Source: Mesostigma viride
Lineage: Eukaryota; Streptophyta; Mesostigmatophyceae; Mesostigmatales; Mesostigmataceae
Assembly: GCA_009746045.1 (NCBI GenBank)
Contig: RPFO01002324.1
Span: 1-62,000 of the forward strand
Direction of reading: 5' to 3'
Length of the DNA: 62,000 bases
Below the pieces are notes generated by a model. That model searched no databases. It saw only the letters and a program-made list of their open reading frames with translations, and had not been told where the DNA came from. A program made the translations under genes and the position numbers. The first letter of the stretch is position 1; every line of letters starts with the position of its first letter. Of the stretch, positions 47,437 through 60,000 are shown one piece after another.

Positions 47437-48488
47437 CGGCGCGAATATTTTGGCGCCGAAAAATTCGCGGTACCCGTCCGTACCGTGAAAAAGTGGTGCA
47501 CGGGGCGCGCACCCCTACCGGAGCTGGCCATGGCGACGTGCTTTCAGGCAGAGTAGAAAAAGATAGCTCGCGGAATGCAGAGAAACTGAGCGAATCTTAA
47601 AGACGATGAGTAAATGATACTACTTCGTAACGGAGTTCGCGTTTTTTGCAGTGTCGATGATTTTATTGATGACCATCGCCACGGGGGTCCAATCTGATGT
47701 TTTCGTCGAGAGGAATAAATTAGAATGCACGCTGGCGGCGGTGATTGTCAGGTTTTATGGGCTTTACCTAGCGTCAAGGATGCGTTTAAATCGTTATTGG
47801 TAAAGCTTTAAAAAATTTGCTGGGTTTCGGCAAGGTTTCCGTCATGATCGGTAAGACACTCTCCAGGCTCGCGGGATGCGCGTCTTATTATTCCATGGAA
47901 GGTTGTTCTTTCTTGCGCCGCTGGGCGAAGGACAATTCCGGTAATGGTACGATCGTGTGATCAACGTGACCCTATGAATGTTTCGCTTCCTTTATGGGTT
48001 ATCAACGCAAGTTTTCGGCTTCTTTCCGTGCAGTTAGCGCCAGGTATAATGCCATTCCGTGCTGCGCATCGCCAGATTCCTGGCACCTTTCAGTGGTTTT
48101 TATGTACGTTGCATGGCTGGGATGTGTCAAAGCGTGACCGTGGCATATCGTCAAGTTGTCAGGGATTTGCTGAGTGGTTTCTTGGAAGGAGATTGCTAAC
48201 AGCACTCAGTTTTGTGTGAATATTGACGCGGCCTTTCTTAGCAGAGGCTTCATTGTGGTTAGAGGCTCACAAGCTTGAGTTTGTTTCTTGGCAAACAATT
48301 GCGCTGGAAAGAAAGGTGGCAGTGGTTTTTCTAAGGGGCATACTGCATGGGTGGAACTGCACGTAGGTAGGGGTTATCGTTGTCTTGTTGGCCTTTCTCC
48401 CACTAAAATGGGAGAGCCCTAATTCATATGCTAGCAAGGCAAGGTAACCATGGTAAGAAGCCTTGGCAAGCAGCATGTATGATAATTC
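47437..48488. other. Unassigned 1-kb stretch
   Basis: No recognisable gene or repeat. Open frames of up to 91 codons (47944-48219) show no family resemblance. It lies between the palindrome and the telomere-adjacent repeat copy and could be the body of an unidentified element. Confidence 0.35.
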
Positions 48489-49327
48489 TGCTTTCTCTGT
48501 GGACTGTCTGTTGTTACCCTTGTTGGGCAATTAGTGGATATATGGCTTTCTAGGGTGTGTTTGAGCTTGGTTTTGGGATGATGCCCACACCATAAACCTG
48601 GAATATGCTTTAGAAGTGTTGGCTAGGCATGTAGAGCTACCTGCCTCATTGTTGTGCACACACGCAACAGGTTGCCCGTGTCGAGGTAAGGCAAGGGCAC
48701 ATGACGTGCCCAGCCACCTCCTTGTACATTGTGGTCGAATTGGGCATGGTCAGGAGCCTTTTGGATGGCTGATAGGAAGTGTTAGTGTGCCTTAATACTC
48801 ACTAATGCCTTCCTTAGCGTCTGCACAGGTGGCCAACTGCCAAAATTAATAACTGCTACAGCTGAGCTCAGAATGCCACCAAACTTTGACAGTGCCTTCT
48901 ATGGTCATGACAGAATTTGGCTTGTGCTTTTCAGGCCTAATTGATGTGTTATGAGTGTGTATGGGGACGCCCCGCCTAAAAAAGCGTATTTTTGGCCCAA
49001 AAATTGATAACTCAAAGGGATGTGCTGATTTTGTTGATCCAATTAGGTAGAAACAATGTCCCATGACATTTTTATATGGGGTGTGCTTTTTTCATGCAAC
49101 TGGTTCTCCCACTGTTCTGTGCAAGATGTGCCCCGGACAGCGTTTTTTTTCTATTTTTAGCTCATAGCCGGTGTATGGCTGGGGGTAGTACCCCCAACAA
49201 GTGGTGGTATGCATGCCCAAACATCATGTTTATGGTCCCCAAACATCATTCAGTGGTTGTCGGTTGCATTTCTGTAGTTATTAGGGGGGGTAAGTTTTGA
49301 TATATTTCTATGGGACCCTCCCCTTAA
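48489..49327 (+). repeat. Subtelomeric dispersed repeat, copy 2 (internal)
   Basis: Near-identical to 3392-4226. Here the sequence after 49327 differs (TAGTCCGGGAATGGG onward), so 49327 marks where copy 1 was cut or this one extended. Confidence 0.85.
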
Positions 49328-49799
49328 TAGTCCGGGAATGGGTTTTTGGCATTTTTAGACCCCTGAAAATGCAAAAAATCATAACTCATAGGCAACAACT
49401 CCAAATACCCCCGACCAAGGTGCTAGGAGTATCTACACTTCAAGGGCTTTCAGAATATGCAATACTATCCCGAGTCCATTCAGTGCTTTGCAAGATATTT
49501 ACTGCCAAATTTGGACACAAGACGATCATTTTCAGGTAAACAAAAGCCCCTTAGATAATAACACCAACTGGGAGGGTCAGGAAGCTCAATATTAACATTG
49601 GACAATTTCATTGGATAGTGCCACCATGCTTTCCTTGGGTCAGACCGCACGGATAGCCCATCTGACCTATAAAATCCGCTCACTTACGTGTGTGGGTTAC
49701 GCGCGCATAAGCAGCCATCCATGAAATGCCACACAGTTATGCATTGTATACAGCCACATAGGACTATCAAAAGTGCTGGGAAACAAAGAAGTTGCTAAA

Positions 49800-50240
49800 C
49801 CAGCACTAACGGAATGGCATCCTCCAAAGAAACACCACAAACTGAGCAGATTTGGGGCTAACAGCACTCATACAGCAGGCATGGAAACGGGTAGGGAAAC
49901 CTGTCACGAACTACGTTCAGATGTTGCTGGACGACCTAGTGGTCCCAGCCCAGTTTGAGCACCGCATCCACTCTCTCTCCCGTCTTTGGACTGTCATGCA
50001 GGACAAGACGCGGTGGAAGAAGATTGTCAAGGCGCACACGCCCGACCCTGTGGGCAAGCCACCTCCCCCCAAGCGGAGGAGGCGTTTTGATGAGTAGTGT
50101 AGTTAGGATTTTCTAGATAGCTTAGAGTTAGTATAGTTCGATCACGCGGCTTCCTCCACCCCATCCATCATGAAATATGTGCTACATGACCTCCCCACGG
50201 AGGCATGTTATAATTTAATTTAATTTAATTTAATTTAATG
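49800..50240 (+). pseudogene. LINE 3' end, copy 3, (AATTT)n tail
   Basis: An open frame to 50097 encodes a C-terminal segment: YVQMLLDDLVVPAQFEHRI, LWTVMQDKTRWKKIV, then a basic KPPPPKRRRRFDE end with stop TAG. It matches the degraded 35180-35370 of copy 1. The 3' UTR ends with stem-loop CCTCC-CCAC-GGAGG (50190-50203), ATGTT and (AATTT)n at 50210-50239. It is the best preserved LINE tail here, 5'-truncated, with no RT. Confidence 0.7.
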
Positions 50241-50386
50241 GAAACCTGACGCAAGAGGCACTGATACACTCGTGAATTGTACAGTCGATGTATAAACGAC
50301 AGATTCCCGTGCAAACGACATGCAAACACCTTGCCGTACCTGGCTTGATCACGACCTTTCCGGGTTCTGCTCCCCGGGACCCTCCG

Positions 50387-50411
50387 AGGGTTTAGGGTTT
50401 AGGGTTTAGGG
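50387..50411. repeat. Interstitial telomeric repeat
   Basis: AGGG followed by three perfect TTTAGGG units. Orientation is opposite to the terminal telomere tract on this strand. Confidence 0.9.
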
Positions 50412-50867
50412 ATATGGCATATCTCACACGGCACTGGCGAATGCTTTCCAGGCATAGGCCGCCATATCCCCATCATGAATGCATCCGCCATGATCATCAG
50501 GTTGATGTTCTGTGCAAGAATGACCTATAAACGCGTCCGAATTCACAGGGACGCTGCTGCGGATGTCCCATACCAAAACTGGGTGCTCGGGCTGGCGCAG
50601 ACTGCCGGGCCATAAGAAGAAAATCGAAATATGACATGCGATTACTCATCTGGTACTGACGACCAAGAACGCAGTAATTTCCTACCTGTATTTTACCAAT
50701 GCTATACATCTGGCCACCCCTGACCTACGAAAATCACGCATATGCATCACGCAGATGCATCATCATTCTGAGCAACACTCTGAACCGTTACAAGCCGCGA
50801 GACGCAAAATTTCCTTGATAACGGCACGCTAGCAGCCATATCTAGTTACGCGCGCGCGCGAGTGAAA

Positions 50868-50880
50868 ATTTCCCGCCAAA
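50868..50880. promoter_or_regulatory. E2F-like TTTCCCGCC motif
   Basis: ATTTCCCGCCAAA fits the E2F consensus. It lies about 700 bp upstream of gene B, right after a (CG)n run. Function is inferred from motif match only. Confidence 0.25.
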
Positions 50881-51028
50881 TTCACGTGATACTTTCCCAA
50901 TACACGTTGTAATTACCAGGCTATGGCGAATATTACCCCCAAACCTACACAGTACATACATCACCTTCGTCCCCAATTATTACAGCAGTGTTCCCAGACC
51001 CACCGGACAACTTCCCTCCGTCACGGGT

Positions 51029-51060
51029 GGCGCGGCGCTCCGGGAATTGAGCGCCGCGCC
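51029..51060. repeat. Strong 12-bp hairpin
   Basis: GGCGCGGCGCTC and GAGCGCCGCGCC are perfect inverted arms around CGGGAATT, in the upstream region of gene B. Not followed by a T-run. Confidence 0.8.
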
Positions 51061-51588
51061 ATAGGGAGTCAAATGGCTTGGGGCAGCGCCGCGTCATTCA
51101 TTCGACGCGCCACAGACCCTTTTGGTCAGGTTTACCTTTTTGGTCTGTGAGTTGTGGGCGACTGCCGACTGCCGACTGCCGACTGTGCATGGTGTCAGTT
51201 GTCAGCACTAGTTGCTGAGAATGACCGGACTGATGCCACGAATCGAGATCGATTGACGGCGCCCCGGATATGGAGCTGGTAAAGAGGCTGGTGAAGGTTA
51301 CATTTTTACCCTAGTTTCACCGCCAAGATTACCTAGCCCTGCGCACCTTGCCCCGTAGTCATCGCACTGTAGCACAGCCTTGCGAAAAGCCGAGAGGTCA
51401 TGCATACACTTTACAAGCTTATATGGTAGCGAAACAATTGCGTGCTGCTGTCGGAGCACGGCGAGGTGTAAATCAGCTTATCATAGGAGACCTGAACTGC
51501 CTATCGCCTCTTCCGTCGACGCAACGCTCGATAAAGGCTCCCGACACGCTCCCGACACGTCAGACGCGCTCCCGACAAGGAAAAGAGC

Positions 51589-53666
51589 ATGCATACCTTC
51601 TCGAGGTTTAGCAACATGAGATACATGGCCCCCGTGGTACTGCTGGTTCTCTTCCAGCTGCATCCACCTCAACTGGCGGCTGGGCAACAGGAAGACGATA
51701 ATGCATTTTTCTGTCCATGTTGGAATCGCCAATCGACAACAATATCGTTTCTGCTGCGATACCGGGAACCTATAACCACTGCCGGTATCTTGCTAGGGAG
51801 TGGCGTGCATCAAGCCGCGCGGGATCGGGGGCTCCAAGTTCGAGAGAACCTTCCCGTCCAAGTATTCAGCGTGAGTGCGTCGCCAGATGTGGTCGTTGCT
51901 TAACGGTTGCCGCTTATCTCTGCCGCTGGGGCGACGCCATTAGAATAAGGCCGCAAACGCGGAGTTCAGTTGGAACGTGTTTTTCTAATTTGTGTGACTT
52001 GTCGTACGTTTTCGCAAGCCACGATCCGGCAATTGAAACTGTCAACGAAGAAACGAGCATTCTGTCTTCTTCTTTTACAGTTTGCTAAGGCTTGCGCATG
52101 CACACAAGAAATAAACTATCAGCAAATTGCTGGCAGCAGGAAGGAAGGTGCAGCGCAAGATGGATGCCATGCTTGCCCTCACACGCGTACCCCTCGCTTG
52201 CCCTCATGCACCCACCCTTGCAAGATTGTAGATTGCAGTCATGAAAAGGTAACTTTTTTTAAAAAAAAGTTCAGATCCGTCTGTGTATCGGTGAGCCTCC
52301 TTCCCTTCTCCTACCACCAATTGCTTTGGCTTGTTTGCTCGCATTTCCGACGTTGGTGTGCTGCCCTGCGTGGTGCTGCGCCCAGACGACGCAAGCCGTA
52401 CAGTTCCTGAACGCAGAGATCCGGGCGGGGACATCTGGCATCGTCACCACGCTGTCCTCCCAGCAGGTAGGTGACGCCACGCTCCATTGGTTGGCCACCC
52501 CATAAATACAGCAGAAGCCTGTGGGCTTGCTGGAGAGGAAATGAAAGCTTTTCACATTGGTCACTCTTGACCTAACTGGCATGTGGCTCTTGGGTAGAGC
52601 TAGGCAAGGAAGTGGGTTGCGTGGCGTGGCGCGGCGTGGGATGACATGCACGCTCGTGTTTCGAGGTCCACCCCACCCATCCCCTGGCTTCCCTTCACAT
52701 CGCGTGGCTGCGTCTTGTCGCCACGTGGCGGGCACACCGTGGTGCGCAGCTGCTTCCCTCGCTGCGGGCGGCCAATGCGGTGGGCATCCCCGTCTACGTC
52801 GTCGGGGGAGGGGATCCCAAGCTGCTGGGCGGCTTGCGGCGGAACGAGGTGGCCTCGGGCCCCGTACGCGCCTCCCTGCGGTCCATTGGCACCAACATCG
52901 AGCGTGCCAACACCCTGCTGGCGGACAAGCTGCTAGCGTCCGGGGTCACCCACGTGGAGTGCTTGGTCACCGACGTTACCAGTTTGCTAGAATTCCACCG
53001 CTGCGATGTGCTGGTGAGGGCGTTCGAGGCGGTCAACGGGACGGGCAACTGGCACGTGCGCGCGGATCTGGACATCGACCTGGCCATCTACGTGACCGCC
53101 ATGGAGTCCGCCCTCGTGTACCTGCCAGGGAGCCAGATCGCGGTCGTGGTCATGGACTCCAGCGTGTACTCCAACATCAAGGACCGGCTGCGGCAAGGCA
53201 GCAAGGCGGACGCCACGCTGGCGGTGTATGAGACGTCGGTGCAGGCGATGCAGGACATACGGGACGGCCACCCCGTGTTGGTCTATGACCCCAGGTACTA
53301 CACCCAGGGGTTCTTGGCGGTGGCCCTGCTGGCGGCTGAGCTGCAGACAGGGCAGATGCTGGCATCTGACATCGTCATCACGCCCACCATCTACGGTGGG
53401 AACCATTTGCTGGTGAGTGGTCGCGGATGACAGCCGTGCGCGGGTGGGGCGTGCGCGCTTGGGTGGCAACCGAAAGCGGGTGGGGCGTGCGCGAAATGCC
53501 GTTGCACGAACTTGGCGCAATTAATCCCACGCCTAGGCAGCACCCGCCAAGTGCACTGGCGCATGTCGGCGTGCATGGTGCGTGAACGACGGCAGATATT
53601 AGCAGGCTAGCTGTCCCAGACAAGGTCGATCACACGCGCACAAGCACACGCACACACACACACACA

Positions 53667-53737
<71 letters not shown>

Positions 53738-56700
53738 CACGAAGCACGAAGCCAAAGTAGTAGAATGATCAATGAATCCTCTCTTTGGGCGCTCTTTTGA
53801 CCCCACAGTTGTGTGGTGAGCTGGCCCTAATAAAGTGGAACCTGCGCTGCAATGCTGCACGTTCCTTCCTGGCTTCCACACAAGCTGGAAACGGTGTGGC
53901 AATGTATGGTGAGGCAGCGCCAATGTAGGGTGGCACATATGCGTCCTTGGCAGGTGCCGAAAAGGTACCATCTCCCACATCAGCCCTAATGTGGGCCTCC
54001 CACATCGGAGCAGCGACGCTGGCTCCTGTGGCAGGCAGCCACGCACAGTTGCAGGTTCTATTAGGGCGACTGTCATGGGAGGGTGTAGAACTTTTTTGGC
54101 GGCCCCCATGGGGCCTTGCGCGCGTGGCCAGCGCATGGGGTGCTGCATGCGCCAGGAAGGGTCGCACAGCGAGGCACGGAGGCTGGGCATGCGATGCAGA
54201 CAAGAGTATTGTTTACATAGGTGGGGTCCTCTGTCAAAAATAGGAAGGCACGGAGGCTGGGCGTGTGATGCAGACAAGAGTATTGTTTATACATAGGTGG
54301 GGTCCTCTGTCAAAAATAGGAAGGCACGGAGGCTGGGCGTGTGATGCAGACAAGAGTATTGTTTATACACAGGTGGGGTCCTCTGTCAAAAATAGGAAGG
54401 CACGGAGGCTGGGCATGCGATGCAGACAAGAGTATTGTTTATACATAGGTGGGGTCCTCTGTCAAAAATAGGAAGGCACGGAGGCTGGGCGTGTGATGCA
54501 GACAAGAGTATTGTTTACATAGGTGGGGTCCTCTGTCAAAAATAGGAAGGCACGGAGGCTGGGCATGCGATGCAGACAAGAGTATTGTTTATACACAGGT
54601 GGGGTCCTCTGTCAAAAATAGGAAGGGACGGAGGCTGGGCGTGTGATGCAGACAAGAGTATTGTTTATACACAGGTGGGGTCCTCTGTCAAAAATAGGAA
54701 GGGACGGAGGCTGGGCATGCGATGCAGACAAGAGTATTTTTTATACATAGGTGGGGTCCTCTGTCAAAATAGGAAGGGACGGAGGCTGGGCATGCGATGC
54801 AGACAAGAGTATTGTTTATACATAGGTGTGGTCCTCCATCATAAAATGGAAGGGTTAGGTCGTTCTGCCACAGCCCCACGTGGGTTATCGGAGGAACTTG
54901 AGTGTCTCGGCACGTTGGTGGTCCAGTCAACTTTAGATTACAACATTTTTCTTGGCCCAGCGATCCCATCCTGTGGTAGAGGTCGTGGCATTAGGTTGCT
55001 TGCCAGTGATAGGGGCGTCAGAGGGGAGCAGGAACACCCCTGGAAGGCCAGGTGCACCCTTTGCGCACCTGGCCCTAGGTTCTGTCCCTTGTGATGTCCC
55101 TGGTGATGCACATATCCATTGTGTGTGTCCATTGGTTGTCGCTGATATCCCGCGCTAGCTTGCACTGATGGGATGTTTCCTTGCCCTGGTGATGTGCATG
55201 TCATGGCCTCTTGCTGCCAGTTTGCTGAGGTGACCAATGACATGATGCAGCGCGAGGTGTGCCGCGCAGCAGGGAACCCCGTATGCGGGGACCCTGGGGT
55301 GGTCCCGGTCACTTCCTCTGGGTGCCGCTGCTTCGACCGGCACGCCGTGAAGTACAAAGTGATAAGTGGTTTGCCCAAGACTCTGACCGACACTTACTTA
55401 CTGTGGCAAGGGATGAAGGACGCGGAGCGGGACCTGCCGGGTTCCACGTTTGACTGGTACGGGTGCATGCAGGGCCACACTATGGCAGTGGCTAGCCCTG
55501 ATGGTGACAGACGAGTGGGCAACTCCATTGGGTTGGGATATGCCCTGATGGTGACAGACGAGTGGGCAACTCCATTGGGTTGGGATATGCCCTGATGGTG
55601 ACAGACGAGTGGGCAACTCCATTGGGTTGGGATATGCCCTGATGGTGACAGACGAGTGGGCAACTCCATTGGGTTGGGATATGCCCTGATGGTGACAGAC
55701 GGGTGGGCAACTCCATTGGGTTGGGATATGCCCTGATGGTGACAGACGAGTGGGCAACTCCATTGGGTTGGGATATGCCCTGATGGTGACAGACGAGTGG
55801 GCAACTCCATTGGGTTGGGATATGCCCTGATGGTGACAGACGAGTGGGCAACTCCATTGGGTTGGGATATGCCCTGATGGTGACAGACGAGTGGGCAACT
55901 CCATTGGGTTGGGATATTCCAACCGGCTTCCACAAGAACAGGCGGATATCTAACCCATCAAGCGTGGCGTTCATGGCTACTGGCTGCGCACGAGCTAGGA
56001 AGCAATGATCCTACAAGAAAACCCCAAGGTCTTGTTTTGCTTGCTACTCATTGGTAATGGGGGGGCGATCAGCATGCCATCGGTTGCTATGCCGTCCTTT
56101 CCTGGTTGCTGTCTCGTTGGATCCCGTTCCTTCGGTACTGCGCCAGCTCAGCCTGGAAGCAAGGGGCCTGTTCCTTCGGTACTGCGCCAGCTCAGCCTGG
56201 AAGCAAGGGGCCTGTTCCATCGCGGGCCTGGGTGGCATGAGATCGGATTTCCTGATGTAGCCAAGCCTGCCTGCCTTGCTGATGTAGCCGAGCCTGCCTT
56301 GCTGATGGCTCGTAAGCTCGTGAGCTTTGGCGTTTGCGTAGGGGGTCGATCAGCACACATTGTCTGTCCACCGCTGATGCTTGTGCAACTGTGCATGCGT
56401 GCCCTTGTGCCGTTTGTGGCGGTCTTGAACGCAACCATGTACCCAACGCCCGCCCGTGGACGTGACTCCCCGCTCAACTATGGGAACGCCCGCACGTCCC
56501 TGCCAGGCACGTTGCTGACGGCCAGGTCTCGCCCCAAATCTATGACTACCACGACATCCTTAACTGCACCGCGGCGTACGCCGGCGCCATCTGGCTCGAC
56601 GCGGCACAACCCAACGTGACCGCATCCGCGCGCGCGGCCCTACGCTCATTGTCCGAGGCAGGCAAGCCGCTCTACCTGGGCTATCGCCACGCCGACCCAG

Positions 56701-57011
56701 CAGGCACGCAGGCTGCGCTGGACGCAGTGGGCGCGCGCTCCTTTGTAGGGGCGGCCCCCTTTGGCTGCGGGCGCAACCTGAGCCTGTTTGCGAAGAGGGC
56801 TGGCTTCCGCCACATGCTGGCGTTCAGCACCACGCCGAACATGCCGTGGAGTTGGGAGATGCTGCATGGAGTCGCGGTGGGCGTGGTGGGGGAGGACTAC
56901 CCGTTTCCTTCCCACATCTGGGACTGGCCCGTCACGCTCTACGGCAACCCCACAGGCCATATCGGGGAGTGGACACGGTTCCTTGATCAGGCCACCAACC
57001 GCACGGTGAAG
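51589..57011 (+). CDS. Gene B: receptor-type nucleotide cyclase paralog, ectodomain only (continues past window)
   Basis: Exons seen: 51589-51870, 52386-52466, 52750-53412, 55221-55456, 56507-57011; 589 codons so far. Exons 2 and 4 have exactly the lengths of their gene A counterparts (81 and 236 nt), and all five junction phases agree. Residues 1-32 include a signal peptide, assuming the first ATG; a second ATG is at codon 10. The rest is the periplasmic-binding-like ectodomain: FFCPCWNRQ, GVHQAARDRGLQVRE, AGTSGIVTTL, VYVVGGGDPK, NIKDRLRQGSK, AAELQTGQM, VVGEDYPFPSHIWDWPV, FLDQATNRTVK. The membrane span, EGF-like and cyclase domains expected from gene A are not in the window. The next intron begins with a 61-bp array that includes the donor. 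It is probably an intact gene, but completeness cannot be judged. Confidence 0.82.
53645..53735. repeat. (CA)n microsatellite in gene B intron 3
   Basis: About 45 dinucleotide units with one CAGA interruption. Confidence 0.95.
54172..54845. repeat. 73-75-bp minisatellite in gene B intron 3
   Basis: About nine units containing GGAGGCTGGGCATGCGATGC, AGACAAGAGTATTGTTTA and a GGTGGGGTCCTCTGTCAAAA block. Variants differ by CACGG/GACGG and presence of TA. Each unit has ACACAGGTGGGG or ACATAGGTGGGG, again donor-like, but this array lies mid-intron and not at an exon border. Confidence 0.93.
55497..55920. repeat. 47-bp minisatellite in gene B intron 4
   Basis: Nine nearly perfect 47-bp units, CCCTGATGGTGACAGACGAG then TGGGCAACTCCATTGGG and TTGGGATATG. 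One unit has GGGTGG for GAGTGG. It starts about 40 bp after the exon 4 donor. The equivalent intron of gene A has its own unrelated array. Confidence 0.93.
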
Positions 57012-60000
57012 GTGGGTGCATATCGGGGAGTGGACGCGGTTCCTTGATCAGGACACCAACCGCACGGTGAAGGTGGGTGCATATCGGGGAGTGGACGCGG
57101 TTCCTTGATCAGGACACCAACCGCACGGTGAAGGTGGGTGCATATCGGGGAGTGGGCACGGTTCCTTGATCAGGACACCAACCGCACGGTGAAGGTGGGT
57201 GCATATCGGGGAGTGGACGCGGTTCCTTGATCAGGACACCAACCGCACGGTGAAGGTGGGTGCATATCGGGGAGTGGGCACGGTTCCTTGATCAGGACAC
57301 CAACCGCACGGTGAAGGTGGGTGCATATCGGGGAGTGGACACGGTTCCTTGATCAGGACACCAACCGCACGGTGAAGGTGGGTGCATATCGGGGAGTGGG
57401 CACGGTTCCTTGATCAGGACACCAACCGCACGGTGAAGGTGGGTGCATATCGGGGAGTGGACGCGGTTCCTTGATCAGGACACCAACCGCACGGTGAAGG
57501 TGGGTGCATATCGGGGAGTGGGCGCGGTTCCTTGATCAGGACACCAACCGCACGGTGAAGGTGGGTGCATATCGGGGAGTGGGCACGGTTCCTTGATCAG
57601 GACACCAACCGCACGGTGAAGGTGGGTGCATATCGGGGAGTGGGCGTGGTTCCTTGATCAGGACACCAACCGCACGGTGAAGGTGGGTGCATATCGGGGA
57701 GTGGGCACGGTTCCTTGATCAGGACACCAACCGCACGGTGAAGGTGGGTGCATATCGGGGAGTGGACGCTGTTCCTTGATCAGGACACCAACCGCACGGT
57801 GAAGGTGGGTGCATATCGGGGAGTGGACGCGGTTCCTTGATCAGGACACCAACCGCACGGTGAAGGTGGGTGCATATCGGGGAGTGGACGCGGTTCCTTG
57901 ATCAGGACACCAACCGCACGGTGAAGGTGGGTGCATATCGGGGAGTGGACGCGGTTCCTTGATCAGGACACCAACCGCACGGTGAAGGTGGGTGCATATC
58001 GGGGAGTGGGCACGGTTCCTTGATCAGGACACCAACCGCACGGTGAAGGTGGGTGCATATCGGGGAGTGGACGCGGTTCCTTGATCAGGACACCAACCGC
58101 ACGGTGAAGGTGGGTGCATATCGGGGAGTGGACGCGGTTCCTTGATCAGGACACCAACCCCACGGTGAAGGTGGGTGCATATCGGGGAGTGGGCGCGGTT
58201 CCTTGATCAGGACACCAACCGCACGGTGAAGGTGGGTGCATATCGGGGAGTGGACGCGGTTCCTTGATCAGGACACCAACCGCACGGTGAAGGTGGGTGC
58301 ATATCGGGGAGTGGGCGTGGTTCCTTGATCAGGACACCAACCGCACGGTGAAGGTGGGTGCATATCGGGGAGTGGACGCGGTTCCTTGATCAGGACACCA
58401 ACCGCACGGTGAAGGTGGGTGCATATCGGGGAGTGGGCACGGTTCCTTGATCAGGACACCAACCGCACGGTGAAGGTGGGTGCATATCGGGGAGTGGGCG
58501 CGGTTCCTTGATCAGGACACCAACCGCACGGTGAAGGTGGGTGCATATCGGGGAGTGGACGCGGTTCCTTGATCAGGACACCAACCGCACGGTGAAGGTG
58601 GGTGCATATCGGGGAGTGGGCACGGTTCCTTGATCAGGACACCAACCGCACGGTGAAGGTGGGTGCATATCGGGGAGTGGGCACGGTTCCTTGATCAGGA
58701 CACCAACCGCACGGTGAAGGTGGGTGCATATCGGGGAGTGGACGCGGTTCCTTGATCAGGACACCAACCGCACGGTGAAGGTGGGTGCATATCGGGGAGT
58801 GGGCACGGTTCCTTGATCAGGACACCAACCGCACGGTGAAGGTGGGTGCATATCGGGGAGTGGGCGCGGTTCCTTGATCAGGACACCAACCGCACGGTGA
58901 AGGTGGGTGCATATCGGGGAGTGGGCGCGGTTCCTTGATCAGGACACCAACCGCACGGTGAAGGTGGGTGCATATCGGGGAGTGGGCGCGGTTCCTTGAT
59001 CAGGACACCAACCGCACGGTGAAGGTGGGTGCATATCGGGGAGTGGACGCGGTTCCTTGATCAGGACACCAACCGCACGGTGAAGGTGGGTGCATATCGG
59101 GGAGTGGGCGCGGTTCCTTGATCAGGACACCAACCGCACGGTGAAGGTGGGTGCATATCGGGGAGTGGACGCTGTTCCTTGATCAGGACACCAACCGCAC
59201 GGTGAAGGTGGGTGCATATCGGGGAGTGGGCGCGGTTCCTTGATCAGGACACCAACCGCACGGTGAAGGTGGGTGCATATCGGGGAGTGGACGCGGTTCC
59301 TTGATCAGGACACCAACCGCACGGTGAAGGTGGGTGCATATCGGGGAGTGGGCGTGGTTCCTTGATCAGGACACCAACCGCACGGTGAAGGTGGGTGCAT
59401 ATCGGGGAGTGGACGCGGTTCCTTGATCAGGACACCAACCGCACGGTGAAGGTGGGTGCATATCGGGGAGTGGGCACGGTTCCTTGATCAGGACACCAAC
59501 CGCACGGTGAAGGTGGGTGCATATCGGGGAGTGGGCGCGGTTCCTTGATCAGGACACCAACCGCACGGTGAAGGTGGGTGCATATCGGGGAGTGGACGCG
59601 GTTCCTTGATCAGGACACCAACCGCACGGTGAAGGTGGGTGCATATCGGGGAGTGGGCACGGTTCCTTGATCAGGACACCAACCGCACGGTGAAGGTGGG
59701 TGCATATCGGGGAGTGGGCACGGTTCCTTGATCAGGACACCAACCGCACGGTGAAGGTGGGTGCATATCGGGGAGTGGACGCGGTTCCTTGATCAGGACA
59801 CCAACCGCACGGTGAAGGTGGGTGCATATCGGGGAGTGGGCACGGTTCCTTGATCAGGACACCAACCGCACGGTGAAGGTGGGTGCATATCGGGGAGTGG
59901 GCGCGGTTCCTTGATCAGGACACCAACCGCACGGTGAAGGTGGGTGCATATCGGGGAGTGGGCGCGGTTCCTTGATCAGGACACCAACCGCACGGTGAAG

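Noticed and set aside
50923-51150. Small gene upstream of gene B
   Set aside because: Includes a perfect GC hairpin and shows no recognisable family; likely chance.
56521-56526. Acceptor GGCCAG at 56520-56525 for gene B exon 5
   Set aside because: It would put exon 5 out of phase with exon 4. The acceptor ending at 56506 keeps the phase and gives continuous similarity to gene A.
56616-57047. Gene B coding continuing past 57011 into the array
   Set aside because: The frame reaches a stop within 12 codons, and the gene A counterpart ends its exon at the same residue before a GTGGGG donor.
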